A DNA stretch of 7,522 bases from Verrucomicrobiota bacterium (GCA_026398285.1 JAPLTI010000048.1:1-7522); one strand, 5' to 3'; positions 1 to 6,539 are shown, numbered from the stretch's first letter. Program-made: numbers and translations. Notes: generated from the sequence alone by a model not told the origin.

Positions 1-1
1 G

Positions 2-1699
2 GAATCCGACCACTACGAGTCCGTCGCAAAATCCATCGACGCCTTGCTGGCTGGAAAGAAAATCCCCAACACCTCGATTTTCAAAGGCACGCGCGTAGCG
101 GGTCACTATGCAGAATTTTTGGCGGGTGATGTCTCCGCGCGCGACCGGGTGGTTGCCGCGCTGCTCGACGAATACGGCACGGGCAGGGTTATTTTCCGAA
201 ACACCCGCGCCGCCCTCTCTGGTTTCCCAAAACGAAAGGCCCACTTGGCTCCTCTGGCCCCAGACTCGGACGAAACCGCTGCAAAAATCCGTTGGCTCAT
301 CGCTCTCCTCAAGGAACTCAAGAAGCAAAAGGTTCTCGTAATTTGTAAGTCGCCAGATACGGCCAACGACATTTTGAACCGGCTCCAGAAGGAGATCAAA
401 ATCGCCGCTGCTGTCTTCCACGAAGGACTCACCCTCCTCCAGCGCGACCGCAACGCCGCCTACTTCGCTGAAGAGGACGGTGCCCGACTACTCATTTGCT
501 CCGAGATCGGCAGCGAAGGCCGGAATTTTCAATTTGCCCATCACCTCGTCTTGTTCGACCTGCCCGACAATCCCGAGTTGCTGGAACAACGCATCGGCCG
601 CCTCGACCGCATCGGCCAGACATCGACCATCCATATCCATGTCCCCTTCGAGGAAGGCACGCGCGCCCATGTGCTCGCCCACTGGTATCACGAGGCGCTC
701 GACGCTTTTCAGAAAAATCCCCACGGTGCCTCTGATCTCATGCTTCGCTTTGGAAAAAAAATCCAAGCCGTCGCTGAAAACTTTGCGCCTGCCGAACTCG
801 CCACCCTCATCAAGGAAACCTCGGCAGAAGCCAAAAAAATTACCAAACGCCTGCAAGGCGGCCACGACCGGCTTCTCGAACTCAATTCCAACCGCCCGGA
901 AATCGCAAAACCACTCATCGAGGCCATTCATCGCCAGGATGCCGATTCCGACTTTGAATCCTTCTTCATCCGAATGCTCGACCATCTCGGAGTTCAGGTG
1001 GAGGAACTCGGCCTGCGGAGTTATTTGCTCAAGAGTGGCGGATCCCAAACCGCCACACTTCCCGGCCTAGCTGCCGAGGGAACGATGGTAACCTTCCAAC
1101 GCAGTCGTGCCCTCTCCCGCGAGGACATCGGCTTTGTCACACCCGACCACCCTCTCGTTCTCGCCGCCCTCGATGCCATTCTCGGAATGGAAACCGGCAA
1201 CTCGGTTTTCAGTGTCTGGAAATCCGCTGAAGCCGATGGAATCCTTCTCGAAGCCCACTTCGTCATCGAATCCATCGCCCCACCATCCTTGCATGCCGAC
1301 CGCTTCTTGCCCGCCACACCCCTGCGCATTGTCGTCGATCAGTCTCTCAAAGATTGCGGCGACGATGACGAATTCCGCAACGCAGCCCTGGAAACAGGCG
1401 ATGTCTTCACGCTTCTCGACACGCCCGTCTTCAAGAAAAAGCACCTTCCCGCGATGCTCGCCAAGGCATCCGAATTCGCCGCAGCCCGTAAGGAAGCCAT
1501 CATCCAAACCGCCCGCCAAAAAGCCTCGGATCAAATCACAGCCGAAATCGAACGCCTCGAAGACCTGCGACTCATCAACAACCACATCCGTCCCGGCGAA
1601 ATCGAAGCACTCCAGGCACTCAAAACCTCACTCCTCGAGGCCATAGAATCCGCGACCGTGCGCGCCGACGCCCTCAAACTCGTCCTCCGCCTCGCGTAA
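2..1699 (+). CDS. rapA: RapA-like RNA polymerase-associated SNF2 ATPase, C-terminal part (5' end outside window)
   Basis: The frame is open from base 2, so the first ATPase lobe lies outside; 565 codons are visible. RapA is a Swi2/Snf2 translocase that binds RNA polymerase and helps recycle it after transcription. Visible here are the RapA-typical stretch LLDEYGTGRVIFRNTRA...GFPKR (nt ~160-240), the second helicase lobe with KVLVICKS, VFHEGLTLLQRDR and FAEEDGARLLICSEIGSEGRNFQ (motif V), and EQRIGRLDRIGQ (motif VI with arginine fingers, nt 584-619). The rest, from about nt 700, aligns by eye with the RapA C-terminal domain (DRLLELNSN, FLPATPLRI, NNHIRPGEIEAL). Compared with my memory of E. coli RapA, the segment between FPKR and the next helix (KIRWL) is about 40 residues shorter. 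The gene converges on the lpxB unit and ends with TAA 44 bases before a perfect palindrome. Identification is firm; the exact role in this organism is inferred. Confidence 0.93.
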   Translation, partial: ESDHYESVAKSIDALLAGKKIPNTSIFKGTRVAGHYAEFLAGDVSARDRVVAALLDEYGTGRVIFRNTRAALSGFPKRKAHLAPLAPDSDETAAKIRWLIALLKELKKQKVLVICKSPDTANDILNRLQKEIKIAAAVFHEGLTLLQRDRNAAYFAEEDGARLLICSEIGSEGRNFQFAHHLVLFDLPDNPELLEQRIGRLDRIGQTSTIHIHVPFEEGTRAHVLAHWYHEALDAFQKNPHGASDLMLRFGKKIQAVAENFAPAELATLIKETSAEAKKITKRLQGGHDRLLELNSNRPEIAKPLIEAIHRQDADSDFESFFIRMLDHLGVQVEELGLRSYLLKSGGSQTATLPGLAAEGTMVTFQRSRALSREDIGFVTPDHPLVLAALDAILGMETGNSVFSVWKSAEADGILLEAHFVIESIAPPSLHADRFLPATPLRIVVDQSLKDCGDDDEFRNAALETGDVFTLLDTPVFKKKHLPAMLAKASEFAAARKEAIIQTARQKASDQITAEIERLEDLRLINNHIRPGEIEALQALKTSLLEAIESATVRADALKLVLRLA

Positions 1700-1742
1700 T
1701 AAAACCAACTTCTCCTGTGCACAGTTCAACCTTCCCTGCGAA

Positions 1743-1778
1743 AACCAAAAATTTGGACGATCGTCCAAATTTTTGGTT
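1743..1778. terminator. Perfect 36-bp palindrome, candidate bidirectional terminator after rapA
   Basis: The 18-base arms are exact reverse complements around the centre between 1760 and 1761 (core GGACGATCGTCC). As RNA it can form an 8-bp stem, AUUUGGAC with GUCCAAAU, closed by a GAUC tetraloop. The stem is preceded by an A-tract and followed by a short U-tract on either strand, which is the layout of a bidirectional intrinsic terminator. It starts 44 nt after the rapA stop. The U-tract is only about four or five bases, so termination would be modest. A repressor operator is an alternative, since two-fold symmetry around CGATCG also suits TetR-type regulators, but no regulator gene is present nearby. 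Confidence 0.5.
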
Positions 1779-1823
1779 CAAAATGGCGCCAAAAATTCTT
1801 TCGAAAAAAGAAAAATAAAACAC

Positions 1824-1848
1824 ATAAAACTGATCAATAATGTTTTAT
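1824..1848. repeat. Small AT-only hairpin between the two palindromes
   Basis: ATAAAAC (1824-1830) and GTTTTAT (1842-1848) can pair across an 11-base loop. The surrounding 1779-1853 stretch is strongly AT-rich and contains no open frame with coding character. The stem is weak and may be a by-product of base composition. Confidence 0.25.
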
Positions 1849-1853
1849 AAAAG

Positions 1854-1887
1854 ACCAAAAAAATGAACGATCGTTCAAATTTTTGGT
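1854..1887. terminator. Second, imperfect copy of the palindrome; probable original terminator of the lpxB unit
   Basis: Centred between 1870 and 1871, 15 of 17 base pairs match; the two mismatches are 1863/1878 and 1862/1879. It agrees with the 1743-1778 palindrome at 31 of 36 positions when both are taken as 36-mers. One of the changes is paired: G to A in the left arm is matched by C to T in the right arm, giving core GAACGATCGTTC. Read on the minus strand it gives stem TGAAC-GATC-GTTCA followed at once by seven Ts, a plausible intrinsic terminator for lpxB. The IS insertion at 1893-3010 now separates it from lpxB, whose original stop codon lay 2 nt from its edge. Confidence 0.5.
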
Positions 1888-1890
1888 TAT

Positions 1891-1892
1891 TA
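1891..1892. repeat. TA target-site duplication, left copy
   Basis: A TA dinucleotide abuts the left inverted repeat and matches the TA at 3011-3012. TA duplication is the hallmark of IS630/Tc1/mariner elements. Joining the flanks through a single TA restores a tandem lpxB stop codon, which supports this exact boundary. Confidence 0.8.
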
Positions 1893-1912
1893 ACCCGGCA
1901 AACTAAAAGGTA
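1893..1912 (+). repeat. Left terminal inverted repeat of the IS630-family element
   Basis: It matches the reverse complement of 2991-3010 at 15 of 20 positions, including an uninterrupted CCGGCAAA block at positions 3-10. The outermost two bases differ between the ends. A TATTAT hexamer at 1911-1916 resembles a -10 box and might belong to the transposase promoter, but I see no convincing -35 partner. Confidence 0.75.
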
Positions 1913-1948
1913 TTATTTTTGGCATTAAAAATGCTGTGTATTTGACCG

Positions 1949-2986
1949 ATGGAAAATGATGCCCGCAGCCTCGATCAAAAAACACAAGCCGAACTCAGAC
2001 GCCGTGCCCATATCCTACACAAAAAAGGCAAGTCCCGTCAGGAAATTGCTGATATCCTTGGCGTTCACCTCAAAACCGTAGACCGTTGGCGTGCCAACCA
2101 CAAACGCCAAGGCGCCGTCGCCCTGCGCCCAAAAAAGCGTGGGCGCCAAGTCGGAACCGATCGTAATTTGACGCCCGAACAGGAAAAGGAAATCCAAAAA
2201 AAGATCACAGAAAAGACCCCTGACCAGCTTAAAATGAATTTTGCATTATGGACGCGCCGAGCAGTTTGCGAACTCATCAAACACGACTACGGTTTGTCCA
2301 TGCCAATTCGCACTTGTGGTGAATATCTTAAGCGCTGGGGATTCACTCCCCAAAAGCCTGCCAAGCGCGCGTATGAGCAAAATCCACAAGCTGTTGCCAA
2401 GTGGATGCAGGAAACCTACCCCCACATCGCTCAAGAGGCCAAAAACCAGAACGCCGAAATCCATTGGGGCGATGAAACCGGTGTGCGTAGCGACTGCCAG
2501 CACGGGCGCGGATACGCCCCCAAGGGTCAAACCCCTATCCTGCGCAAGAAGGCCAAGCGTTTTTCAACCAACATGATCTCCAGTGTGACTAACCAAGGCA
2601 AGGTGCGCTGGATGATTTACCGCGAGACGCTCACCAGTCAGGTTTTCATTCGCTTCCTCCAGCGCCTAATCAAGGACTCAAAGAAGAAGGTCTTTCTCAT
2701 CGTCGATAACCTACGAGTTCACCACAGCGCCCCGGTAAAGGAATGGGTGGAGGTCAACAAGGAACGCATCGCCCTGTTTTATCTACCCTCTTACAGCCCA
2801 GAGCGTAACCCAGACGAGTATCTGAACGGGGATTTGAAATCGGAACTCGGGTGCAAGGCCCCTGCTATGGACCAGAACCATCTAGAAAAGAATCTCATCG
2901 GATCGATGCGCCGCCTCTCCAAATCCCCGCAACGCATCGCCTCCTATTTCAACCATCCAGCGGTGGCTTACGCCAAGGCTGCTTGA
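1949..2986 (+). CDS. IS630-family transposase, intact (345 aa)
   Basis: This is the cut-and-paste DDE transposase of the surrounding element. An N-terminal helix-turn-helix (residues ~14-50, with SRQEIADILGVHLKTVDRW) and a basic linker (RPKKRGRQ) should bind the inverted repeats. The RNase H-fold catalytic domain shows the expected acids: D175 in IHWGDETG, D253 in FLIVDNLRVHHS and E290 in LPSYSPERNPDEYLN, with 36 residues between the second and third. The length is usual for the family and there is no frameshift or internal stop. I chose the ATG at 1949, which stands just before the conserved N-terminus; no Shine-Dalgarno is evident. Its 3' end overlaps the end of lpxB on the other strand by 19 bases (2968-2986), so lpxB transcripts run antisense into it. 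Confidence 0.93.
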   Translation: MENDARSLDQKTQAELRRRAHILHKKGKSRQEIADILGVHLKTVDRWRANHKRQGAVALRPKKRGRQVGTDRNLTPEQEKEIQKKITEKTPDQLKMNFALWTRRAVCELIKHDYGLSMPIRTCGEYLKRWGFTPQKPAKRAYEQNPQAVAKWMQETYPHIAQEAKNQNAEIHWGDETGVRSDCQHGRGYAPKGQTPILRKKAKRFSTNMISSVTNQGKVRWMIYRETLTSQVFIRFLQRLIKDSKKKVFLIVDNLRVHHSAPVKEWVEVNKERIALFYLPSYSPERNPDEYLNGDLKSELGCKAPAMDQNHLEKNLIGSMRRLSKSPQRIASYFNHPAVAYAKAA

Positions 2987-4179
2987 GTGCTACTTGTTAA
3001 TTTGCCGGAGTAATAATCCTGTAGACTGCGGAGCAGGGCGGTGGCGCTTCGGGCGCTGGCGCCTTCGGCTTTGAGTAGGGAGGTGATAGCGGTGAGTTGG
3101 GAGCGCAGTTCTTCGCGGGTGGATTCGCTTTGCAGAAGGTGGAGGGATTCTTTGGCGAGGGCTTCCGGTGTGGCGTCGTTTTGGATGAACTCCCGCACGA
3201 GATGGGGAGCGGGCTTGGCTGGGAGGGCCGGGTTTTCTGGAGGGTTGAGGCGGTAGTTGTTCAGGATATTGACGATTCCGAGTGCGTTGACATCCACAAG
3301 CCGCTTGCCGATTTCAAAAGTGAGCCAGGCTGTTTTGTAGATGAGGCAGTAGGGAAGGCCGAAAAACGCGGCTTCGAGCGTTGCTGTTCCGGAGCAGACG
3401 ATGCCTGCCGTGGCGCGTTGCATCAGTTCGTGGGCGTTGCCTTCGCGGATTTCGACGGGAAATCCGGCGGCCAGCTTGCGCATGCTTTCGGCGCGTGCGC
3501 TGCCGGCGGCAGAGGCCTCGAAGCGGATGCCCGGCATTTTTTTCGCGACCAAACGAGCCGCCTCGAGCATCACTGGAAAATTCCGTTTCACTTCGCGTTC
3601 CCTGCTGCCTGGAAAAAGTCCGAGCAAGTTGGGCTCGCGCTCGATGCCTCCGCGCTTGGCTGCGAGGGCTTCCAGCAGGGGATGTCCCACGAAGACGGTG
3701 TGCAATCCGCTGGCCTGATACATTGGAGCCTCGAAGGGAAAGACGCAGATCATGAGATCCAGAAAGCGCGCCATCTTGGGAATGCGACCCCGGTTCCATG
3801 CCCAGACCTGAGGGCTGATGTAGTAGAGAATTTTGCCTTGGTAGCCGGTTTTTCTGAGTGTCCGCGCCAGTCGAAGGTTGAAGCCGGGATAATCGACGAG
3901 CACGACGGCGTCTGGATTTTTCTCGCGGATGTCGGCAAGCATCGCGTGGAACTTTTTCCTGAAGTAGGCGTAGTTTTTTAAAACATCCCACAAACCGGTG
4001 ACAGCCGCCTGCTGGACCCAATTGTCGAATTGCTGTTCGCACAACTTCTGCATGGCATTGCCGCCGGCGCCGCCGAAGATCACGGACGGGTGTTGCTCTT
4101 TGATGGCTTGCATGACCTCCACAGCGCGTGCATCGCCACTCTCCTCGCCTGCCACAAACCAAAGAAAAAGATCGCGCAT
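2968..4179 (-). CDS. lpxB: Lipid-A-disaccharide synthase LpxB, with an IS-derived C-terminal extension (403 aa)
   Basis: LpxB is a GT19 glycosyltransferase at the inner face of the cytoplasmic membrane. It joins UDP-2,3-diacylglucosamine to lipid X, releasing UDP and forming the lipid A disaccharide. Family motifs appear in order: VAGEESGD (residues 9-16), VDYPGFN (95-101; D96 aligns with the essential Asp of E. coli LpxB), YYISPQVWAW (119-128), VGHPL (164-168), FPGSR (189-193) and CSGTATLEAAFFGLP (262-276). The ATG at 4179 is preferred over a TTG four codons upstream because GAGG stands 6 nt before it and the protein then starts directly at the first beta strand. The gene follows the amidase by 12 nt and closes the ruvX-truA-amidase-lpxB run. 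Residues 390-403 come from the IS630 insertion; the ancestral protein would have ended at residue 389. The extension is short and the catalytic body is intact, so activity probably persists. Confidence 0.95.
   Translation of the reverse strand: MRDLFLWFVAGEESGDARAVEVMQAIKEQHPSVIFGGAGGNAMQKLCEQQFDNWVQQAAVTGLWDVLKNYAYFRKKFHAMLADIREKNPDAVVLVDYPGFNLRLARTLRKTGYQGKILYYISPQVWAWNRGRIPKMARFLDLMICVFPFEAPMYQASGLHTVFVGHPLLEALAAKRGGIEREPNLLGLFPGSREREVKRNFPVMLEAARLVAKKMPGIRFEASAAGSARAESMRKLAAGFPVEIREGNAHELMQRATAGIVCSGTATLEAAFFGLPYCLIYKTAWLTFEIGKRLVDVNALGIVNILNNYRLNPPENPALPAKPAPHLVREFIQNDATPEALAKESLHLLQSESTREELRSQLTAITSLLKAEGASARSATALLRSLQDYYSGKLTSSTQAALA
2991..3010 (-). repeat. Right terminal inverted repeat of the IS630-family element
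   Basis: Read inward from 3010 on the minus strand, it agrees with the left end at 15 of 20 positions and shares CCGGCAAA. It begins 4 nt after the transposase stop. It also encodes part of the present LpxB C-terminus on the minus strand. Confidence 0.75.
3011..3012. repeat. TA target-site duplication, right copy
   Basis: This TA abuts the right inverted repeat and pairs with the TA at 1891-1892. It lies within the codon for LpxB residue 390, which before the insertion was the TAA stop. Confidence 0.8.
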
Positions 4180-4185
4180 GCGAAA

Positions 4186-4189
4186 CCTC
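4186..4189 (-). promoter_or_regulatory. Ribosome-binding site of lpxB
   Basis: GAGG on the minus strand lies 6 nt before the ATG at 4179-4177, and just after the TGA of the amidase. It decides the lpxB start against the in-frame TTG at 4191 and suggests translation coupled to the upstream gene. Confidence 0.6.
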
Positions 4190-4191
4190 AA

Positions 4192-5316
4192 TCAGCCGCC
4201 GAAGCGCTTGCGGAGCCATCCGAGCGGAAAGCGGTCGCCCGGACAATCGGTCGGCTTGGGGTTGATTTCCTTGTGGCCTTTGACAATCGCCGGACGGCCT
4301 TTGACTTTGCCCACACGGTCGCGGAGGTAGCTGCAGAGCTCGTCAAGCGCGCCAAGCTGGTCTCTGGTCGGGAGGTCGCGGTTCAGGTCGCCGACGAGGC
4401 AGATACCCAGCGAGATGTCATTGAGGTAGTCGCTGGCAACATGCCCGCCGTTGATCTGGCGGGTCCAGCGACTGCCGATTTCAATTTGGCCATTGCCTGA
4501 GGAGTTCCCGTTTCCGATGACAAAATGATACGCGAGTCCATTCTGCATTTTGCGGACTTTGCGGTGGTAGTTCTCGAAGATGCGGGCGTTGCCTTGGCGC
4601 GTGCCGCTGTTGTGAACGATAATGTATTTCCACCGTCCCTTTTGAACCCGTGCGCTATCGATCGCTTTGCGAACAGCTGGTGTCAGGTAGCGGTAGCGCT
4701 TCATGAAACCGCCGAATGCCGGCTTCGCGGGAGGTTCGTAGCCTGCCTCCTCCTGTAGTCCGGACTTCTCGATAAGAATCGGCGCATCAAGCGGCCTGCC
4801 AGCGGGTGTTTTTCCTTTGGGGATTTGTGGAGTCGCCGCAGCAGGAGTCTCGGCTTTCTTTTCCTCAACAACTTTTGCTGGAGTGGGGATAGGAGTGGGC
4901 TTCGCTTCCGATGTTTCTTCGCCCGGGATCAAAATGTAGTCATCGGACTCCGGCTTGATCGCTTTGTCTTTGGGAGATGGCTCAGGCGTCGGTTGCTCCG
5001 CTTCTGTGGTGTCCTCGCTTTCATCCGGCGTGGGTTTGGGCGCGGGTTTTTCCATGTTGGATTTGGATTTGCGCGGGGTGGGGGAGGCTTTTGGCTTCGG
5101 TTTGGATTTGTTCTTCGATGATGGAGTCGCTGCGGGTTTCGGCTTGGGCCGTGGAGTGGCTGATGGTGCGGGCTTGCTGACCGGTTGGATTTGCTCCTTT
5201 GTCTGAAGGAAGAGGCGTCTTTTCTCTTCGTCGCTCATCTGTCCGCGAAGGGCTGCGGGAGCGAGCAAGAAGCACCCCACGCACACAATGATGGCCAAGA
5301 AATTCCGATTCCGCAC
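4192..5316 (-). CDS. Secreted N-acetylmuramoyl-L-alanine amidase (Amidase_2/PGRP fold) with long Lys/Pro-rich linker
   Basis: The C-terminal ~150 residues match the zinc amidase domain of the T7 lysozyme/PGRP type, which cleaves the bond between muramic acid and L-alanine in murein. By eye the zinc ligands are H235 (YIIVHNSGT), H348 (VKGHKE) and C358 (TDCPGD), with a lysine at 354 matching the T7 catalytic Lys. GLAYHFVIGNG and SLGICLVGD are typical core strands. Taking the GTG at 5316, the N-terminus MRNRNFLAIIVCVGCFLL is a good signal peptide, so the enzyme should be exported. Residues ~45-170 form a low-complexity Pro/Lys/Thr/Glu linker, basic in its first part (repeated PKPKP) and acidic later. 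The start is uncertain: the frame is open to a GTG at 5379 that overlaps truA by 25 bases, and TTG codons at 5349 and 5358 are possible. It could act in murein recycling or remodelling. I assign no ampD/amiD symbol because the linker is unusual. Confidence 0.85.
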   Translation of the reverse strand: MRNRNFLAIIVCVGCFLLAPAALRGQMSDEEKRRLFLQTKEQIQPVSKPAPSATPRPKPKPAATPSSKNKSKPKPKASPTPRKSKSNMEKPAPKPTPDESEDTTEAEQPTPEPSPKDKAIKPESDDYILIPGEETSEAKPTPIPTPAKVVEEKKAETPAAATPQIPKGKTPAGRPLDAPILIEKSGLQEEAGYEPPAKPAFGGFMKRYRYLTPAVRKAIDSARVQKGRWKYIIVHNSGTRQGNARIFENYHRKVRKMQNGLAYHFVIGNGNSSGNGQIEIGSRWTRQINGGHVASDYLNDISLGICLVGDLNRDLPTRDQLGALDELCSYLRDRVGKVKGRPAIVKGHKEINPKPTDCPGDRFPLGWLRKRFGG

Positions 5317-5354
5317 GCCGCAGGCTAACAAGCAGGGGAGGATTTTCAAGTCGC

Positions 5355-6089
5355 TCAATAAATAACGCGCACAAGGCACAGTCCTGCCGCTGGTGCGGCG
5401 TGCGCAAACGCTGGCGTGCCTGCGAGAAGCTGCGTGGCAAGTTCATCCGCTGCCACCTTGCCACTGGCATGGCGGATTATCGCTGCGGAGAGAATTCGCA
5501 CCATCTTGTAGAGGAACCCTTCGCCTTCAAAGGTGAGCTCGATCTTTTCCGCAGACATGTCGGCTTGTATCGAGTGGATTGTCCGCACTGTCTCCTCTCG
5601 CGCATCCGACCTCCGGAGCGAAAACGCGGCGAAATCATGGGTGCCTGTGAAGAACCTGCATGCGCGCTGGAGCTTTTCAAAATCCAAGTTCCCGGGCACA
5701 TGCCACGCGCGGTCCTTCATCAAGGGATGCAGAGCCGGGCCATTCCAAATCGTGTAGCGGTAGATTTTTCTCTTCGCTGAAAAACGGGCGTGGAAGTCCT
5801 CTGTGGCTTCGCTGATTTTCATCACACGGATTGCATCGGGCAGATGGGCATTCAGTGCCGGCAACCATTCCCGAAGGCTTAAGCGCTCGCTTGGGACATC
5901 GGCGTGCGCGCATTGCGCCTCGGCGTGAACGCCAGCATCCGTGCGGCCCGCGCCATGCACGGTGATGCGCTCTCGACAGAGGGTGAGGAACGCCTTTTCC
6001 AAACAATCCTGCACCGTGTTGCCGCAGGCCTGGCTTTGCCAACCATTGATTCCGGCACCATGGTAGGCGATTTCCAGTTGCAATTTCAT
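5355..6089 (-). CDS. truA: tRNA pseudouridine(38-40) synthase TruA (244 aa)
   Basis: TruA converts uridines 38-40 in the anticodon stem-loop of many tRNAs to pseudouridine. The catalytic aspartate is D51 in HGAGRTDAGVHA, and the conserved active-site tyrosine is Y110 in KRKIYRY. Other family blocks are INGWQSQ (14-20), HDFAAF (151-156), EETVRTI (165-171), GEGFLYKMVRIL (189-200) and the terminal APAAGLCLVRVIY. The first block reads YHGAG rather than the more usual YDGT. The length is normal. The ATG overlaps the ruvX stop as ATGA, so translation is probably coupled; no well-spaced Shine-Dalgarno is seen. The amidase follows, 38 nt downstream if its GTG at 5316 is used. Confidence 0.96.
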   Translation of the reverse strand: MKLQLEIAYHGAGINGWQSQACGNTVQDCLEKAFLTLCRERITVHGAGRTDAGVHAEAQCAHADVPSERLSLREWLPALNAHLPDAIRVMKISEATEDFHARFSAKRKIYRYTIWNGPALHPLMKDRAWHVPGNLDFEKLQRACRFFTGTHDFAAFSLRRSDAREETVRTIHSIQADMSAEKIELTFEGEGFLYKMVRILSAAIIRHASGKVAADELATQLLAGTPAFAHAAPAAGLCLVRVIY

Positions 6090-6496
6090 CCCTGCGAATC
6101 GAGCCAGCTCTGAAGAATAATCTGGGCGGCGACTTGGTCGATTACGGGGCGTTGCTTCCTGGTGTTTCGGCCTGCCTCCTGCAGCGCACGCTGTGCTGAG
6201 ACTGTGGTCATTCGTTCATCCCAAGAAACAACGGGAATCGCCGTTTCACGCCGGAGTTCTTCGATAAAAGCCTTCGCCTTCTCCGCAGCGGGTCCGAAGG
6301 TGCCATTCATGTTTCTTGGCATGCCGACAACAATCGTTTCTGCGGAGCGTTCGTTTGCGAGCACGAGCACGCGCTTCAGCACATCGCTGGATTTTGTTGG
6401 GATCGTTTCGAGCGGATGGGCGAGCATTCCGAGATCGTCGCTTATGGCAACCCCCACGCGGGCGTCGCCAAGATCAATGCCGATGGCTTTTTTCAT
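6086..6496 (-). CDS. ruvX: RuvX/YqgF, putative Holliday junction resolvase / pre-16S rRNA nuclease (136 aa)
   Basis: This small RNase H-fold nuclease is conserved in bacteria and in E. coli processes the 5' end of 16S rRNA; a Holliday-junction role has also been proposed. The sequence shows KAIGIDLGDARVGVAISD (residues 3-20, D8 acidic), TIVVGMPRNMNGT (54-66), WDERMTTVSAQ (92-102) and IDQVAAQIIL (119-128, D120), the expected active-site segments in order. I chose the ATG at 6496 because it gives the family's usual N-terminus and length. An in-frame ATG at 6541 would add 15 residues and has AAGGA about 10 nt upstream, so it remains possible. It is the first gene of the likely ruvX-truA-amidase-lpxB unit. 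Its upstream neighbour is divergent, with 43 bp between the chosen starts. Confidence 0.94.
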   Translation of the reverse strand: MKKAIGIDLGDARVGVAISDDLGMLAHPLETIPTKSSDVLKRVLVLANERSAETIVVGMPRNMNGTFGPAAEKAKAFIEELRRETAIPVVSWDERMTTVSAQRALQEAGRNTRKQRPVIDQVAAQIILQSWLDSQG

Positions 6497-6539
6497 TTGG
6501 GGTTGAAAGTCCCATACTGCCTGCTTAGCTTCAATCACC

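Larger units (their letters stand above)
1893..3010 (+). mobile_element. Complete IS630-family insertion sequence, 1118 bp
   Basis: The element comprises one transposase gene bounded by imperfect terminal inverted repeats that share the block CCGGCAAA, flanked by TA on both sides. The length of about 1.1 kb and the single intact DDE gene fit IS630. The boundaries are supported independently: excising 1893-3010 and one TA gives LpxB an in-frame ...LQDY followed by TAA TAA, as expected of an undisturbed gene end. Both ends and the transposase are intact, so the element could be active. The element is inserted in the stop codon of lpxB, between that gene and its likely terminator. Confidence 0.88.

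Noticed and set aside
488..1585. Long open frames on the minus strand opposite rapA (488-1048 and 1067-1585)
   Set aside because: They are antisense to a well-recognised RapA sequence and show no family motifs; GC-rich codon structure on the plus strand explains their openness.
3097..3981. 294-codon plus-strand open frame opposite lpxB
   Set aside because: It is fully antisense to clear LpxB motifs, and its Gly/Cys/Phe/Arg-rich composition is typical of a shadow frame.
4652..4660. Another CGATCG at about 4656, inside the amidase gene
   Set aside because: It lacks the flanking arms and A/T-tracts of the intergenic palindromes, so it is a chance hexamer.
6503..6531. Possible sigma70 promoter TTGAAA-17-TAGCTT before the small membrane protein
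   Set aside because: The -10 hexamer matches only half of the consensus, and the start codon would lie only 9 nt beyond it.
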